A stretch of DNA of 64,000 bases from Thioalkalivibrio sp. ALJ3 (GCF_000377205.1 NZ_KB897909.1:1-64000); one strand, 5' to 3'. Shown: positions 48,009-58,512, counted from the first letter of the stretch. A program made the numbers and translations. The notes: generated by a model not told the origin, from the letters alone.

Positions 48009-48089
48009 GGCGCCTTACCTCCATTCCATATTCTTTTCAGGCCAGCCGACGGCCTGTCACACGGGCTTCGCGATCCATTCGTCCGGGCG

Positions 48090-49577
48090 TTATTCGCCGG
48101 TTTCGAACCACGGGGCGCGCGCCGTCATAATCAGCTCGGACGCCTCTTCCGTGCTCAATCCAGTCATTTCGACCACGTCGTCGGCTGCCTGCTCCGCGAG
48201 GTCTTCCATGGTGCAGACGCCGTGCGAGGCCAGCTTGTTGGCCACGCCCTGGGTCATGCCGTCCATGTTCAGCAGGTCCTCGGCGGGCTGGTAGTTCTCG
48301 CCGCCCGCGATCGCACGGGTCAGCAGGGCGTCGCTGGCGCGGTTGCGCAACTCGGCCACGATGTCCTCGTCGAACTCCTCGATCGCCAGCAGTTCGGCCT
48401 CGTCGACATAGGCCACCTCGTCCAGCGTGCTGAAACCTTCCTGCACCAGGATGCCGGCCACTTCCTCGTCCACATCCAGCGCCTCCATGAAGAAGGTCAC
48501 CAGTTGCTGCGCCTCGGCCTCGCTCTTCTCGGCCGCCTGCTCCTCGGTCATCACATTCAGTTCCCAGCCAGTCAGCTGGGAGGCCAGACGGATATTCTGC
48601 CCCCCACGGCCAATGGCCAGGGAGAGCTTGTCCTCCTCGACCGCGATGTCCATCGACTGCTTGTCCTCGTCGACCACGATCGACAGGACTTCGGCCGGGG
48701 ACATGGCGTTGATCACGAACTGCGCCGGATTCTCGTCCCAGACGATAATGTCGATACGCTCGCCGGCCAGCTCGTTGGACACCGACTGCACGCGCGAACC
48801 GCGCATGCCGACGCAGGCACCGACCGGATCCAGACGCGGGTCGTTGGAGCGCACCGCGATCTTCGCGCGCTGGCCCGGGTCACGCGCCGCACCCATGATA
48901 TCGATGATCTCCTGCCCGACCTCCGGCACCTCGAGCTTGAACAGCTCGATCAGGAACTCCGGCACGGTACGGCTCAGGATCAACTGCGGCCCGCGCGCGT
49001 CGGGGCGAATCTCCTTGAGATAACCACGCAGGCGGTCGTTGGTGCGCACGGTTTCGCGCGGGATCATGTGCTCGCGCGGGATCAGGGCCTCGGCGTTGCT
49101 GCCGAGATCGACATAGGTGCCGTTGCGGTCGGTACGCTTGACGATACCCATCACCAGCGTACCCACTCGATCCTGATACTCCTCGACCACCTTGGCGCGC
49201 TCGGCCTCGCGCACCTTCTGCACGATCACCTGCTTCGCGGTCTGCGCGGCGATGCGGCCGAAATCAACGGCCTCCACCGGCTCTTCGATCACATCACCGA
49301 CCTGCGCATCGGCGTTCTTCTGCTGCGCATAGGACAGCAGGATCTGGTATTCCGGGGATTCGAACTCGGGGTCCTCGTCATCCACCACGGTCCAGCGGCG
49401 GAAGGCCTCGTAGTCACCTTCCTCGCGGTCGATGCTCACGCGCACGTCCATCTTGCCGCCGTGGTACTTGCGGGTCGCCATGGCCAGTGCCGATTCCAGG
49501 GCATCGAAGATGATGTCCTTCTCGACACCTTTCTCGTTCGCCACGGCATCCGCGACCAGCAGGATCTCCTTGTTCAT
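48090..49577 (-). CDS. nusA: Transcription termination/antitermination factor NusA
   Basis: 495 aa from the ATG at 49577 (MNKEILLVADAVANEKGV), preceded by GGAGAG. N-terminal RNA polymerase-binding domain, S1 (MGIVKRTDRNGTYVDLG), two KH domains (GACVGMRGSRVQSV; AIGRGGQNIRLA) and two C-terminal acidic repeats. It follows rimP with a 58-base gap. The 28 further upstream codons in frame are not homologous. Confidence 0.98.
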   Translation of the reverse strand: MNKEILLVADAVANEKGVEKDIIFDALESALAMATRKYHGGKMDVRVSIDREEGDYEAFRRWTVVDDEDPEFESPEYQILLSYAQQKNADAQVGDVIEEPVEAVDFGRIAAQTAKQVIVQKVREAERAKVVEEYQDRVGTLVMGIVKRTDRNGTYVDLGSNAEALIPREHMIPRETVRTNDRLRGYLKEIRPDARGPQLILSRTVPEFLIELFKLEVPEVGQEIIDIMGAARDPGQRAKIAVRSNDPRLDPVGACVGMRGSRVQSVSNELAGERIDIIVWDENPAQFVINAMSPAEVLSIVVDEDKQSMDIAVEEDKLSLAIGRGGQNIRLASQLTGWELNVMTEEQAAEKSEAEAQQLVTFFMEALDVDEEVAGILVQEGFSTLDEVAYVDEAELLAIEEFDEDIVAELRNRASDALLTRAIAGGENYQPAEDLLNMDGMTQGVANKLASHGVCTMEDLAEQAADDVVEMTGLSTEEASELIMTARAPWFETGE

Positions 49578-49635
49578 CTCTTGTCTCTCCGCACCTCGGC
49601 GGTCACCCGCCGATTCAACAAAACCGTACGCCGGT

Positions 49636-50091
49636 CTACAGCTGTTCCAGGACCCGCGCATTGTGGATAGCGTTCAACGGCAGCTCGTAGGCCATGCCGT
49701 CGACCTCGACTTCGATCATCTCCTCGTCCACCCCGATCAGCGTGCCGCGATAGTTCCGCCGACCGTGCTCGGGCCAGCTCAACCGCACCTTCACCGGATG
49801 ACCGATATACCCCCGGTACTGATCGGGCGTGAACAGCGGCCGTTCGATGCCCGGACTGGAGACCTCCAGGGTGTAGTTGCCACGCAGGGCCTGTTCGACC
49901 TCGAGCACCGCACCGGCCTGTTCGCTCACCAGCGCGCAATCATCCACCGTCACCCCTTCGGGACTGTCGATGTAGATGCGCAGCATCACGGGCTTGGAAC
50001 CGGGGTGGTACTCCAGCCCCCAGAACACGAACCCCTGCCCCTCGACCACCGGGGCCAGCAGTGCGCTCAGTTGTTCGGACTTTTCCGCCAC
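49636..50091 (-). CDS. rimP: Ribosome maturation factor RimP
   Basis: 151 aa from a GTG at 50091 (VAEKSEQLSALLAPVV), with GGAG at 8-11 bases upstream. An ATG 18 codons earlier would run through the terminator stem. Conserved segments are GLEYHPGSKPVMLRIYID and VSSPGIERPLF. It supports 30S assembly and is first in the rimP-nusA-infB operon. Confidence 0.95.
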   Translation of the reverse strand: MAEKSEQLSALLAPVVEGQGFVFWGLEYHPGSKPVMLRIYIDSPEGVTVDDCALVSEQAGAVLEVEQALRGNYTLEVSSPGIERPLFTPDQYRGYIGHPVKVRLSWPEHGRRNYRGTLIGVDEEMIEVEVDGMAYELPLNAIHNARVLEQL

Positions 50092-50143
50092 CTGACTCCA
50101 CTCGGCACGATTCGCGCAACGGCCCTTTCCAAGGCCCGGAAAC

Positions 50144-50165
50144 AAAAAAAGGGCGATAAACGCCC
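50144..50165 (-). terminator. Terminator-like hairpin between tRNA-fMet and rimP
   Basis: On the minus strand GGGCG, TTTAT loop, CGCCC, then seven T. A second stop after the tRNA, or an attenuator in front of rimP-nusA-infB. Confidence 0.7.
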
Positions 50166-50257
50166 CTCGAACACCTCAGCGATGACTGCAGCCAGTCGTA
50201 CCGACTGCATGGCGCGCGGGAGCGCAGCCCGGCAAGACCATATCGGACCTGCCTAAC

Positions 50258-50278
50258 AAAAAGGCCCCATATGGGGCC
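50258..50278 (-). terminator. Rho-independent terminator of tRNA-fMet
   Basis: On the minus strand GGCCCC, ATAT, GGGGCC and five T, starting 12 bases after the tRNA 3' end. Confidence 0.85.
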
Positions 50279-50289
50279 TCTCTGAAAAT

Positions 50290-50366
50290 TGGTAGCGGGG
50301 GCAGGATTTGAACCTGCGACCTTCGGGTTATGAGCCCGACGAGCTGCCAGACTGCTCCACCCCGCA
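50290..50366 (-). tRNA. Initiator tRNA-fMet (CAT anticodon)
   Basis: 77 nt including an encoded CCA. It aligns base by base with E. coli tRNA-fMet: U8, A11-U24 in the D stem, CTCATAA anticodon loop, and the three consecutive G-C pairs of the anticodon stem (GGG/CCC) that mark initiators. Positions 1 and 72 do not pair, as required for formylation, but here the mismatch is U1-U72 rather than the C1-A72 of E. coli. It has its own promoter and terminator upstream of rimP. Confidence 0.96.
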
Positions 50367-50379
50367 TCCGAGACGCGAA

Positions 50380-50408
50380 ACTATAGCAAAGCGGGTTGGG
50401 GCCCGCAA
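50380..50408 (-). promoter_or_regulatory. Sigma-70 promoter of tRNA-fMet
   Basis: On the minus strand TTGCGG (50408-50403), 17-base spacer, TATAGT (50385-50380). The GC-rich stretch CGCG just after the -10 resembles the discriminator of stringently controlled stable-RNA promoters. Start expected near 50373, 7 bases before the tRNA. Confidence 0.75.
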
Positions 50409-50464
50409 GGAGAAGCGCGAGTTTTTTCCGGGTCGGAAGCCCCCCTCGCGCCTTTCGAGATCGC

Positions 50465-50809
50465 TTACCGCGAGCGGTGCGCCCGGCTCCTCAGATGCTG
50501 CTTGAGATCGTAGCGCCAGATGTATCCCGGCAGCGCGAACACCGCGAACATGGACAGGGTGATCACGTAGAACTCCCAACCCTGCGTATGGATCCCACCG
50601 GTCGCCTGATATTCCAGGCCCTTGCCGATCAGCCCCGCCAGGAAGTAGAGCCCGACCCATTCAAAGATGCGGATCCAGGGGCCCTTCACGCCGCTGGCCG
50701 GCAGGACCATCAGGCCGATGCGCTCGGTGAGCCAGGGCAGGTTCGCCGAAATAAAGGCGACAACGACAAAACCCCAGACCAGAACTTCAAACGGAATCCA
50801 CTGTGTCAC
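50465..50809 (-). CDS. DUF2818 family membrane protein at the end of the nuo operon
   Basis: 114 aa with three to four transmembrane helices (about residues 7-27, 45-65 and 76-98) and a basic C-terminus. It matches DUF2818, found next to nuoN in many beta- and gammaproteobacteria. The gap to nuoN is 3 bases, so it is translated with the complex I genes. Its role is unknown; it may be an accessory or assembly factor of complex I. Confidence 0.85.
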   Translation of the reverse strand: MTQWIPFEVLVWGFVVVAFISANLPWLTERIGLMVLPASGVKGPWIRIFEWVGLYFLAGLIGKGLEYQATGGIHTQGWEFYVITLSMFAVFALPGYIWRYDLKQHLRSRAHRSR

Positions 50810-50812
50810 GAC

Positions 50813-52261
50813 TTAGCCCATGATTGCGTAGTGGGTGACAGACAACAGCAGGCCCGGAAAAATTCCAAGAAGCAGCACTGCGAGCCCGTTAATACTGAGC
50901 GCGGTGGCAAACGCGCCGGAGGGCTGAATCGGCTCCTTCGCGTCTTCCTGCGGGTCGTCGAAGAACATCATCTTGACCACGCGCAGGTAGTAGAACGCCC
51001 CGATGATCGAGAAGATCACGGCGACCACCGCCAGCCAGACCAGATCGGCGCCCACCGCGGCCTGGATCACCGCGAGCTTGGCGTAGAAGCCGACCGTCGG
51101 AGGCACCCCGGCCATCGAGAACATCAGCAGCAGCATGATGAACGCAAACCATGGGTTACGCTTGGCCAGGCCCTTGAAATCATCAATCTGGTCGGCTTCA
51201 AAGCCCTTGCGCGACAGGAACACGATCATGCCGAAGCCACCGGCCGCGGTAATCGCGTAGACGATCACATAGAACATCGCCGAGGCGTAGCCGCTGTCGG
51301 TCCCGGCCAGGATACCCATGAACACGAAGCCGACATGCGCGATGGTCGAGTAGGCCAGCATGCGCTTGATGCTGGTCTGTGCGATCGCGATCACGTTGCC
51401 CACCGCCAGCGACAGCACGGCCAGGATCACGAACATGCCCTGCCAGTCGGCATGCATCGGGCCCATACCCTCCACCAGCAGGCGCATCAGGAAAGCAAAG
51501 GCGGCGATCTTCGGCGCGGTGGCGATGAACAGCGTGACCGCCGTCGGGGCGCCGTCGTAGACGTCCGGCACCCACATGTGGAACGGCACGGCCCCCAGCT
51601 TGAACGCGATCGCGACCACCAGGAACACCAGGCCGAAGACCAGCGGGATGTTAAGCGTCTCATCGGCCGCCACCAGCTCGGCGGCAATAACCGCGATATC
51701 CAGCGAGCCGGTCATGCCGTAGATCATCGACATGCCGTAGAGCAGCAGACCAGAAGCCAGCGCGCCCAGGACGAAGTATTTCATCGCCGCTTCGGTCGCG
51801 CGGGTGTTGTCGCGCCAGAACGCGACCAGCGCATAGGACGACAGCGACAGCAGCTCCAGACCCAGGTACAGCGTCAGCAGGTTGTGCCCGGAGATCATGA
51901 TCATCATCCCGAGCACGGCGAACAGGCCCAGGATGTAGAACTCGCCCTTGTGGATTCCGCGCTCCATCAGGTACGGACGCGCATACAAGAACACCAGGAA
52001 GCTGGTCACATAGACCGCGACCTTCAGGATGTCCGCCATCGGATCCTTAATGAAGCTGTCCGAGAAGGTCAGCACCGTCTCCGGACCCATCATCCAAAGG
52101 GTAAGGCCGGCGGCCGCGACCAGGGTCGCCTGCACCAGGCCGTAGGTGATGTCGCGCCGCGAATCCGGCAGGAACGCGTCGATCACCAGGATCAGGCACG
52201 CCATCCCGAGCACGAACATCTCGGGCACGGCGGGGAGGAAGTTGGGGATCTCGAAAGTCAT
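50813..52261 (-). CDS. nuoN: NADH-quinone oxidoreductase subunit N
   Basis: 482 aa, about 14 transmembrane helices, antiporter-like proton-pumping subunit of complex I. Conserved [27 protein letters not shown] and YSTIAHVGF segments with the expected Lys and Glu residues in broken helices. Thirteen bases separate it from nuoM. Confidence 0.97.
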   Translation of the reverse strand: MTFEIPNFLPAVPEMFVLGMACLILVIDAFLPDSRRDITYGLVQATLVAAAGLTLWMMGPETVLTFSDSFIKDPMADILKVAVYVTSFLVFLYARPYLMERGIHKGEFYILGLFAVLGMMIMISGHNLLTLYLGLELLSLSSYALVAFWRDNTRATEAAMKYFVLGALASGLLLYGMSMIYGMTGSLDIAVIAAELVAADETLNIPLVFGLVFLVVAIAFKLGAVPFHMWVPDVYDGAPTAVTLFIATAPKIAAFAFLMRLLVEGMGPMHADWQGMFVILAVLSLAVGNVIAIAQTSIKRMLAYSTIAHVGFVFMGILAGTDSGYASAMFYVIVYAITAAGGFGMIVFLSRKGFEADQIDDFKGLAKRNPWFAFIMLLLMFSMAGVPPTVGFYAKLAVIQAAVGADLVWLAVVAVIFSIIGAFYYLRVVKMMFFDDPQEDAKEPIQPSGAFATALSINGLAVLLLGIFPGLLLSVTHYAIMG

Positions 52262-52274
52262 GTCAGGCGTCCGT

Positions 52275-53789
52275 TCAGAGCTTCGACTGCGCGATATGCG
52301 CCACGAGGTGGTCGATGGTCGCGTTCATCACATCCAGCAGCGGCGCCGGCCACACACCCAGCAGCAGGGTGAAGAAGGCCAGCACGCCCATCAGGAAGAA
52401 CTCGCGGCGGTTCATGTCGGACAGACCGGCCACGTTGTCGTTGGCCACCGCGCCGAAGATCACGCGCTTGACCAGCCACAGGGTGTAGCCCGCCGCCAGG
52501 ATCAGCGTGGTCGCGGCGAGGAAGGCAATCCAGAAATCCGCCTTGAACGCGGCCAGGATGACCATGAACTCGCCGACGAAGCCGGAGGTGCCCGGCAGGC
52601 CGGTGTTGGCCATCGCGAACAGCACGAAGAACGCGGCGAACCAGGGCATGGTGTTCACCACACCGCCGTAGTCCGAGATCTGCCGGCTGTGCAGGCGGTC
52701 GTACAGCACGCCGACTGCGAGGAACATCGCCGCGGAGATAAAGCCGTGCGAGATCATCTGCACCATGCCGCCGGCGATACCCAGCGAGGCGCCTTCCCAG
52801 TCACCGGTGTTCGAATAGATGTAGAAGGCGAGGAAGAAGCCCAGCGTCACAAAGCCCATGTGGGCGATCGACGAATAGGCGATCAGCTTCTTCATGTCGC
52901 TCTGGATCAGCGCCACCAGGCCGATGTAGACGATCGCAATCAGCGACAGCACGATCATCAGCGTATCCAGCACCGCCGAGGCATCCGGCGTGATCGGCAG
53001 CGAGAAGCGCAGGAAGCCGTAGCCCCCAATCTTCAGCATGATCGCCGCCAGGATCACCGAGCCGCCGGTCGGTGCCTCCACGTGCGCATCCGGCAGCCAG
53101 GTATGCACCGGGAACATCGGGATCTTCACCGCGAACGCCATGAAGAACGCGAGGAAAATCAGTATCTGCGCGGTCATGCCGATCTGCAGGGCATGGAAGT
53201 CCTGGATCAGGAAGCTGCCGGACTGGATGTACATCCAGATCAGCGCGACCAGCATGAACACCGAGCCCAGGAAGGTATAGAGGAAGAACTTGATGGTCGC
53301 GTAGACGCGCCGCGGCCCGCCCCAGATCCCGATCACCAGGAACATCGGGATCAGCATCGCCTCGAAAAACACGTAGAACAGCACCGCGTCCATCGCCGCG
53401 AACATGCCGATCATCAGGCCTTCCATCACCAGCATCGCCGACATGTAGTAGGCGATCCGATCTTTCACCGACTCCCAGGCCGCAATGATCACGATTACGG
53501 TGATCAGCGTGGTCAGCAGGATCAGCGGCATGGAGATGCCGTCCACGCCCAAGTGGTAATTCACGTTGAACGCCGGGATCCACGAGGCCAGTTCCTGGAA
53601 CTGCATCTCGGCGGTGCCACGCTCGAACGCAAACCACAACGGCAGACTGGCCACAAACGTCGCCACGGCCACCGCGAGCCCGAGCCGCCGCGCCACATGG
53701 GGCGCATCGCGCCCGGCGGCAAGCACCAGGAAGCCGCCGAGAATCGGCAGCCAGATCAACAGACTCAAGATAGGCCAGTCAGCAAACAT
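52275..53789 (-). CDS. nuoM: NADH-quinone oxidoreductase subunit M
   Basis: 504 aa, about 14 transmembrane helices, second antiporter-like subunit. [33 protein letters not shown] and [10 protein letters not shown] are diagnostic. It pumps protons (or possibly Na+, which cannot be decided here) with NuoL and NuoN. Confidence 0.97.
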   Translation of the reverse strand: MFADWPILSLLIWLPILGGFLVLAAGRDAPHVARRLGLAVAVATFVASLPLWFAFERGTAEMQFQELASWIPAFNVNYHLGVDGISMPLILLTTLITVIVIIAAWESVKDRIAYYMSAMLVMEGLMIGMFAAMDAVLFYVFFEAMLIPMFLVIGIWGGPRRVYATIKFFLYTFLGSVFMLVALIWMYIQSGSFLIQDFHALQIGMTAQILIFLAFFMAFAVKIPMFPVHTWLPDAHVEAPTGGSVILAAIMLKIGGYGFLRFSLPITPDASAVLDTLMIVLSLIAIVYIGLVALIQSDMKKLIAYSSIAHMGFVTLGFFLAFYIYSNTGDWEGASLGIAGGMVQMISHGFISAAMFLAVGVLYDRLHSRQISDYGGVVNTMPWFAAFFVLFAMANTGLPGTSGFVGEFMVILAAFKADFWIAFLAATTLILAAGYTLWLVKRVIFGAVANDNVAGLSDMNRREFFLMGVLAFFTLLLGVWPAPLLDVMNATIDHLVAHIAQSKL

Positions 53790-53841
53790 GGTCGTTCCTT
53801 GAAACAGCGATGGGCTTCGAGCGCATGGGTGTCGAAGCCGC

Positions 53842-55851
53842 TCAGATCACGAAGGCGAACATCAGGACCAGCAGGCCGATGATCATCACGAACGCGTAGT
53901 GGTAGAGGAAACCGGACTGCATATGGCGGATGCGCGCCGAGATCCAGCCGACCGAGCGTGCGGTGCCGTTCACCAGCAGCCCGTCGATGATCAGCGCATC
54001 ACCATAGCGCCACAGCGCGCGGCCCAGACGGACGGTCCCGCCCGCGAAGAACCAGTCATTGAAGCGGTCGAAGCCGTACTTGTCCTCGAGGATGCGTACG
54101 CCCAGCTTCAGCCGTTCGGCGATCACGCCCGGCAGCTCGGGCCGCTTCATGTACAGGTACCAGGCCGTGCCCAGGCCGGCCATCGCCAGCCAGAATGCGG
54201 GCAGCATCAGGCCATGCAACACGAAGCCGATCACGCCGGTGTAGGTCTCGCCTTTGGTGGCCAGCACATCCTGCTCCGGCAGCACGAACAGGCTATCAGC
54301 GAAGAAGTCGCCAAACAGCATCGGGCCGATGAAGTAGCCGGCCACCACCGACGGGATCGCCAGCAAGATTAGTGGCACCGTCACCACCCACGGCGATTCC
54401 TTCGGTTGCAACGGGCCGTGGTGATGATCGTCGCCGTGCTCGTCGTCGTGGTCATCACCATGGTCGGGCATATACTTGTGCGCCTGGTCATAGCGCTCCT
54501 CGCCATGGAAGACGAGGAAGAACATGCGGAAGGTGTACAGCGCGGTCACGAACACCCCGGCCAGGACCAGCCAGTAGGCAAAGGTCGCCCCCGGAATCTC
54601 GGAGTAGCCGACCGCCTCGATGATCGCGTCCTTGGAGAAGAACCCGGAGAAGAACGGGAAGCCGATCAGCGCCAGCGAGCCGATCAGCGCGGTCGCATAG
54701 GTAATCGGCATGTGCCGGCGCAGCCCGCCCATCGCGCGCATGTCCTGCAGGTGGTGCATCGCGATGATCACCGAGCCCGCGGCCAGGAACAGCAGCGCCT
54801 TGAAGAAGGCATGCGTCATCAGGTGGAACAGACCGGCGGCATAGGCGGAGGCGCCCAGCGCCACGGTCATGTAGCCCAGTTGCGACAGCGTCGAATAGGC
54901 CACCACTCGCTTGATGTCGTTCTGGACGAGCCCGATCAGGCCCATGAAGAACGCGGTGATCGCCCCGATGATCAGGATCATCGACAGCGCCGGCACGGAG
55001 AACTCGTACAGCGGCGACATACGCGCCACCATGAAGATGCCCGCGGTCACCATGGTCGCCGCGTGGATCAGCGCGGAGATCGGGGTCGGGCCTTCCATGG
55101 AGTCCGGCAGCCAGACGTGCAACGGCACCTGGGCGGATTTACCCATCGCGCCGATGAACAGGAAGATCAGCGCCAGATCCAGCAGGCCGAAGGTCCAGCC
55201 CGGCCAGATGGTGATGGTCGCCTCGCTCATCGACTGGCCTTCGGCGAACACATCGGCGTAGTTCAGGCTGCCGGTGTAGAAGACCAGCGCGGCGATCCCG
55301 ATCAGGAAGCCGAAGTCCCCCACGCGGTTCACGATGAACGCCTTCATGTTGGCGTAGATGGCGGTCGGGCGCTTGTACCAGAAGCCGATCAGCAGGTAGG
55401 AAACCAGCCCCACGGCCTCCCAGCCGAAGAACAGCTGCATGAAGTTGTTCGCCATCACCAGCATCAGCATCGAGAAGGTGAACAGCGAGATGTAGGCAAA
55501 GAAGCGCTGGTAGCCCGGATCGTCCTGCATGTAGCCGATGGTGTAGATGTGCACCATCAGCGAGACGAAGGTGACGACCAGCATCATCAGCGCGGTCAGG
55601 TTGTCGACCAGGAACCCGACCTCGAACTGGATGCCGTCGGAGACCATCCAGGTATAGACCGTCTCGTTGTAGACCCCGGCATCGCCGAACACATGGGCCC
55701 AGAAGACCACCACGGACAGGATGAACGAGATCGCCACCCCGAGGATGGTGACGCTGTGCGCCCCGGCGCGGCCGATCTGACGGCCAAACAGGCCGGCGAT
55801 GATCGCGCCGAACAGCGGCGCCAGGACGATCAGTAGATAGATGGTATCCAT
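53842..55851 (-). CDS. nuoL: NADH-quinone oxidoreductase subunit L
   Basis: 669 aa, about 16 transmembrane helices including the C-terminal lateral helix. VPLHVWLPDSMEGPTPISALIHAATMV and YSTLSQLGYM are family motifs. A cytosolic or periplasmic loop at about residues 460-480 is unusually rich in His and Asp (DHGDDHDDEHGDDHHHG). It is the distal proton-pumping subunit of complex I. Confidence 0.97.
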   Translation of the reverse strand: MDTIYLLIVLAPLFGAIIAGLFGRQIGRAGAHSVTILGVAISFILSVVVFWAHVFGDAGVYNETVYTWMVSDGIQFEVGFLVDNLTALMMLVVTFVSLMVHIYTIGYMQDDPGYQRFFAYISLFTFSMLMLVMANNFMQLFFGWEAVGLVSYLLIGFWYKRPTAIYANMKAFIVNRVGDFGFLIGIAALVFYTGSLNYADVFAEGQSMSEATITIWPGWTFGLLDLALIFLFIGAMGKSAQVPLHVWLPDSMEGPTPISALIHAATMVTAGIFMVARMSPLYEFSVPALSMILIIGAITAFFMGLIGLVQNDIKRVVAYSTLSQLGYMTVALGASAYAAGLFHLMTHAFFKALLFLAAGSVIIAMHHLQDMRAMGGLRRHMPITYATALIGSLALIGFPFFSGFFSKDAIIEAVGYSEIPGATFAYWLVLAGVFVTALYTFRMFFLVFHGEERYDQAHKYMPDHGDDHDDEHGDDHHHGPLQPKESPWVVTVPLILLAIPSVVAGYFIGPMLFGDFFADSLFVLPEQDVLATKGETYTGVIGFVLHGLMLPAFWLAMAGLGTAWYLYMKRPELPGVIAERLKLGVRILEDKYGFDRFNDWFFAGGTVRLGRALWRYGDALIIDGLLVNGTARSVGWISARIRHMQSGFLYHYAFVMIIGLLVLMFAFVI

Positions 55852-55857
55852 GGCCCG

Positions 55858-56163
55858 TTATCCCTTCATTGCGTCCAGATCCTGGACGTTGATGGTTCCG
55901 CGATTACGGAACAGCAACACCAGGATGGCGAGGCCGATGGCCGCCTCGGCCGCGGCGACGGTCAGGATGAAGAACACGAACACCTGGCCCGCGAGGTCCT
56001 GCAGGAAGAACGAAAAGGCAATGAAGTTGATGTTCACCGCGAGCAGCATCAGCTCGATGCACATCAACAGCACGATCACGTTTTTCCGGTTCAGGAAGAT
56101 CCCGGCCACACTGATCGAAAACAACAGCGCGGCCAGCACCAGGTAGTGCTCTAGCGTAATCAT
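55858..56163 (-). CDS. nuoK: NADH-quinone oxidoreductase subunit K
   Basis: 101 aa, three transmembrane helices with the two conserved Glu residues ([21 protein letters not shown]). Exact family length; 6 bases from nuoL. Confidence 0.97.
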   Translation of the reverse strand: MITLEHYLVLAALLFSISVAGIFLNRKNVIVLLMCIELMLLAVNINFIAFSFFLQDLAGQVFVFFILTVAAAEAAIGLAILVLLFRNRGTINVQDLDAMKG

Positions 56164-56183
56164 GTTCTAGCCCTGAGTTCTTT

Positions 56184-56204
56184 CGGGGGCGGCATCCGCC
56201 CCCG
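56184..56204 (-). repeat. Hairpin in the nuoJ-nuoK gap
   Basis: GGGGGCGG (56185-56192), CAT, CCGCCCCC (56196-56203), perfect 8-bp stem without a T-run. It sits in the only long gap (103 bases) inside the nuo operon and may set relative expression through mRNA processing. Confidence 0.6.
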
Positions 56205-56266
56205 GTGTCCGGGTCCCGACCTCTGGCCGGAATGCCTAGTTACTCGGATTGTCTATTTCCGGATTG

Positions 56267-56920
56267 CTATTTCGACGGGTCGTCCTGCTCCCCTTCCGCG
56301 TCGCCGCCCTGGGCACCACGACGCGGCGACTTCTTCTTCTCGGAGGGCATGGAGACCATGCGCACCCGACCCTCGCGCGAGACCGCCATCTGCTGGCCCG
56401 GATCGATCGACTTGTTGTCCGGGCGCTTGCGCATGGTCAGCGAGATCGCCGCGATGATCGCGACCAGCAGGATCACGGCCGCGATCTCGAACGGATAGAC
56501 GTATTCGGTGTAGAGGATCGCGCCCAGCGCCTCGGTGTTGGCGTATTCCGGCCCGGCACGCTCCGGCACATCCATTGTGATGTAGCGGGTGATCACGGCT
56601 ACCAGCACAACCGACATCGCAACCGCGACCACGATGCCCACCGGCAGATATTCGGTGAAGCCCTCACGCAGCTTGGCCAGGTTGATATCAAGCATCATCA
56701 CCACGAACAGGAACAACACCATGACCGCGCCGACATAGACCAGCACCAGCACGATGCCGAGGAACTCGGCCTCCGCCAGGAGCCAGATCGCGGCCGCAGC
56801 GAAAAAGCACAGCACGAGGAACAGGGCCGCGTGTACCGGGTTGCGCACGCTGATCATCGCCAGTGCGCCGCCCAGCAGGATCGCGCCGAAGAGGTAGAAA
56901 AGAAGCAGCTCGAAGGTCAT
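56267..56920 (-). CDS. nuoJ: NADH-quinone oxidoreductase subunit J
   Basis: 217 aa, five transmembrane helices in the first 165 residues (with VYVGAVMVLFLFVVMMLD), then a hydrophilic, charged C-terminal tail of about 50 residues that is poorly conserved in the family. Membrane subunit of complex I. Confidence 0.96.
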   Translation of the reverse strand: MTFELLLFYLFGAILLGGALAMISVRNPVHAALFLVLCFFAAAAIWLLAEAEFLGIVLVLVYVGAVMVLFLFVVMMLDINLAKLREGFTEYLPVGIVVAVAMSVVLVAVITRYITMDVPERAGPEYANTEALGAILYTEYVYPFEIAAVILLVAIIAAISLTMRKRPDNKSIDPGQQMAVSREGRVRMVSMPSEKKKSPRRGAQGGDAEGEQDDPSK

Positions 56921-56935
56921 GGGGCGTTCCCTGCG

Positions 56936-57424
56936 TTACCGGTACGGGGCGTCGACCGCGCGGGCCTCGGCGATCTCTTTCTCGAAGCGGTCACCAATGG
57001 CCAGGAGCTTGTCCTTGGTCATGATCTGCTCGCCCCGGTTTTCGAAGTGGTACTCGAAGATGTGCGTCTCGACGATGGAATCCACCGGGCAGGCCTCCTC
57101 GCAGAAGCCGCAGAAGATGCACTTGAACAGGTCGATGTCGTAGCGCGTGGTACGACGCGTACCATCCGCGCGTTCCTCGGACTCGATGGTGATCGCCAAC
57201 GCCGGGCAGACGGCCTCGCACAGCTTGCAGGCGATGCAGCGCTCCTCGCCGTTCGGATAGCGGCGCAGGGCGTGCAGGCCCCGGAAGCGCGGCGACATCG
57301 GGGTCTTCTCGTCCGGGTACTGCACAGTGAACTTCCGGCTCAGCAGGTAACGCCCGGTCAGGCGCAGACCCAGCAGCAGCTCAAAGAACAGAAAACTCTT
57401 CAGGTAACGGCGCAACGCTTTCAT
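56936..57424 (-). CDS. nuoI: NADH-quinone oxidoreductase subunit I
   Basis: 162 aa from the ATG at 57424. Two 4Fe-4S motifs, [12 protein letters not shown] and [12 protein letters not shown], carry clusters N6a and N6b, passing electrons from NuoG toward NuoB. The N-terminal helix associates with the membrane. 10 bases after nuoH. Confidence 0.97.
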   Translation of the reverse strand: MKALRRYLKSFLFFELLLGLRLTGRYLLSRKFTVQYPDEKTPMSPRFRGLHALRRYPNGEERCIACKLCEAVCPALAITIESEERADGTRRTTRYDIDLFKCIFCGFCEEACPVDSIVETHIFEYHFENRGEQIMTKDKLLAIGDRFEKEIAEARAVDAPYR

Positions 57425-57434
57425 GACGAACTCC

Positions 57435-58499
57435 TCAGGCGAACCACGGGCCGACGTTGAATGCGACCAGCACGCCCTCGACAAACAGCCAGAGGATGGT
57501 CACCGGGATCAGAACCTTCCAGCCCAGACGCATGATCTGGTCATAGCGATACCGGGGGAAAGTGGCGCGGAACCACAAGAAGGCAAACAGGAACACGGCC
57601 GTCTTGAACAGGAACCAGTGGATACCGTGACCCAGCAGCGCACCGATGACCGGCAGGTCAAAAGCCGCTTGCGGCAGGATCCCCTGGAACGGCGACAGCC
57701 AGCCACCGAGGAACAGGATCGCGACCAGTGCCGAGATCAGGATCATGTTCGCGTACTCGGCCAGGAAGAACACGGCAAAGGCCATGCCCGAGTACTCGAC
57801 GTGGAAACCGGCGACGATCTCGGACTCGCCCTCGGCCACGTCGAACGGGGCACGGTTGGTCTCGGCGATCCCGGAGATGAAATACACAAAGAACAGCGGC
57901 AGCAGCGGCAGCAGGAACCAGTGGTATATGCTGCCGGACTGCGCCTCGACGATACCGCCGACATTCAGTGTGCCGGCAGCCATCAGCACGCCCACCAGGG
58001 CGAAGCCCATCGCAATTTCGTAGGACACCAGCTGTGCGGCCGAACGCAGCGAGCCCAGCAGCGCGTACTTCGAGTTCGAGGCCCAGCCGGCGATGATGAT
58101 GCCGTACACGCCCAGCGAAGTCAGGGCCAGCAGGTACAACAGACCGGCATTCACATCGGCCAGGGCTCCGCCCTCGAAAAACGGGATCACCGCCCAGGCC
58201 GCCAGTGCCGGGGCAATGGTCAGCACCGGGGCACTGAGGAACAGGAAGCGGTTGGCATTGGTCGGGAGGATGACCTCCTTGGTCAACAGCTTCAGCGCAT
58301 CCGCGATCGGCTGCAGCCAGCCGCGCGGGCCCACCCGGTTCGGCCCCACGCGCACGTGGGCATAGCCGATGACCTTGCGCTCGGCGAAGGTCGTGTAGGC
58401 GACGGCCAGCATCAGCGGGATCACGATCAGCTGAATGCCGATCAGGATCTGCATCACCGTCGGCAGGCTGCTGTAGAGGTTCATCATCCAGTCGAACAT
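57435..58499 (-). CDS. nuoH: NADH-quinone oxidoreductase subunit H
   Basis: 354 aa, eight transmembrane helices. [26 protein letters not shown] and the quinone-site region [27 protein letters not shown] are diagnostic. It forms the quinone chamber with NuoB and NuoD. Confidence 0.98.
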   Translation of the reverse strand: MFDWMMNLYSSLPTVMQILIGIQLIVIPLMLAVAYTTFAERKVIGYAHVRVGPNRVGPRGWLQPIADALKLLTKEVILPTNANRFLFLSAPVLTIAPALAAWAVIPFFEGGALADVNAGLLYLLALTSLGVYGIIIAGWASNSKYALLGSLRSAAQLVSYEIAMGFALVGVLMAAGTLNVGGIVEAQSGSIYHWFLLPLLPLFFVYFISGIAETNRAPFDVAEGESEIVAGFHVEYSGMAFAVFFLAEYANMILISALVAILFLGGWLSPFQGILPQAAFDLPVIGALLGHGIHWFLFKTAVFLFAFLWFRATFPRYRYDQIMRLGWKVLIPVTILWLFVEGVLVAFNVGPWFA

Positions 58500-58512
58500 G
58501 TCTTACGTTCCC

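Noticed and set aside
46515-49670. A very long open frame (over 1000 codons) on the plus strand
   Set aside because: It runs antisense to infB and nusA, is Leu/His/Arg-rich with no domain, and arises from high GC third positions of those genes.
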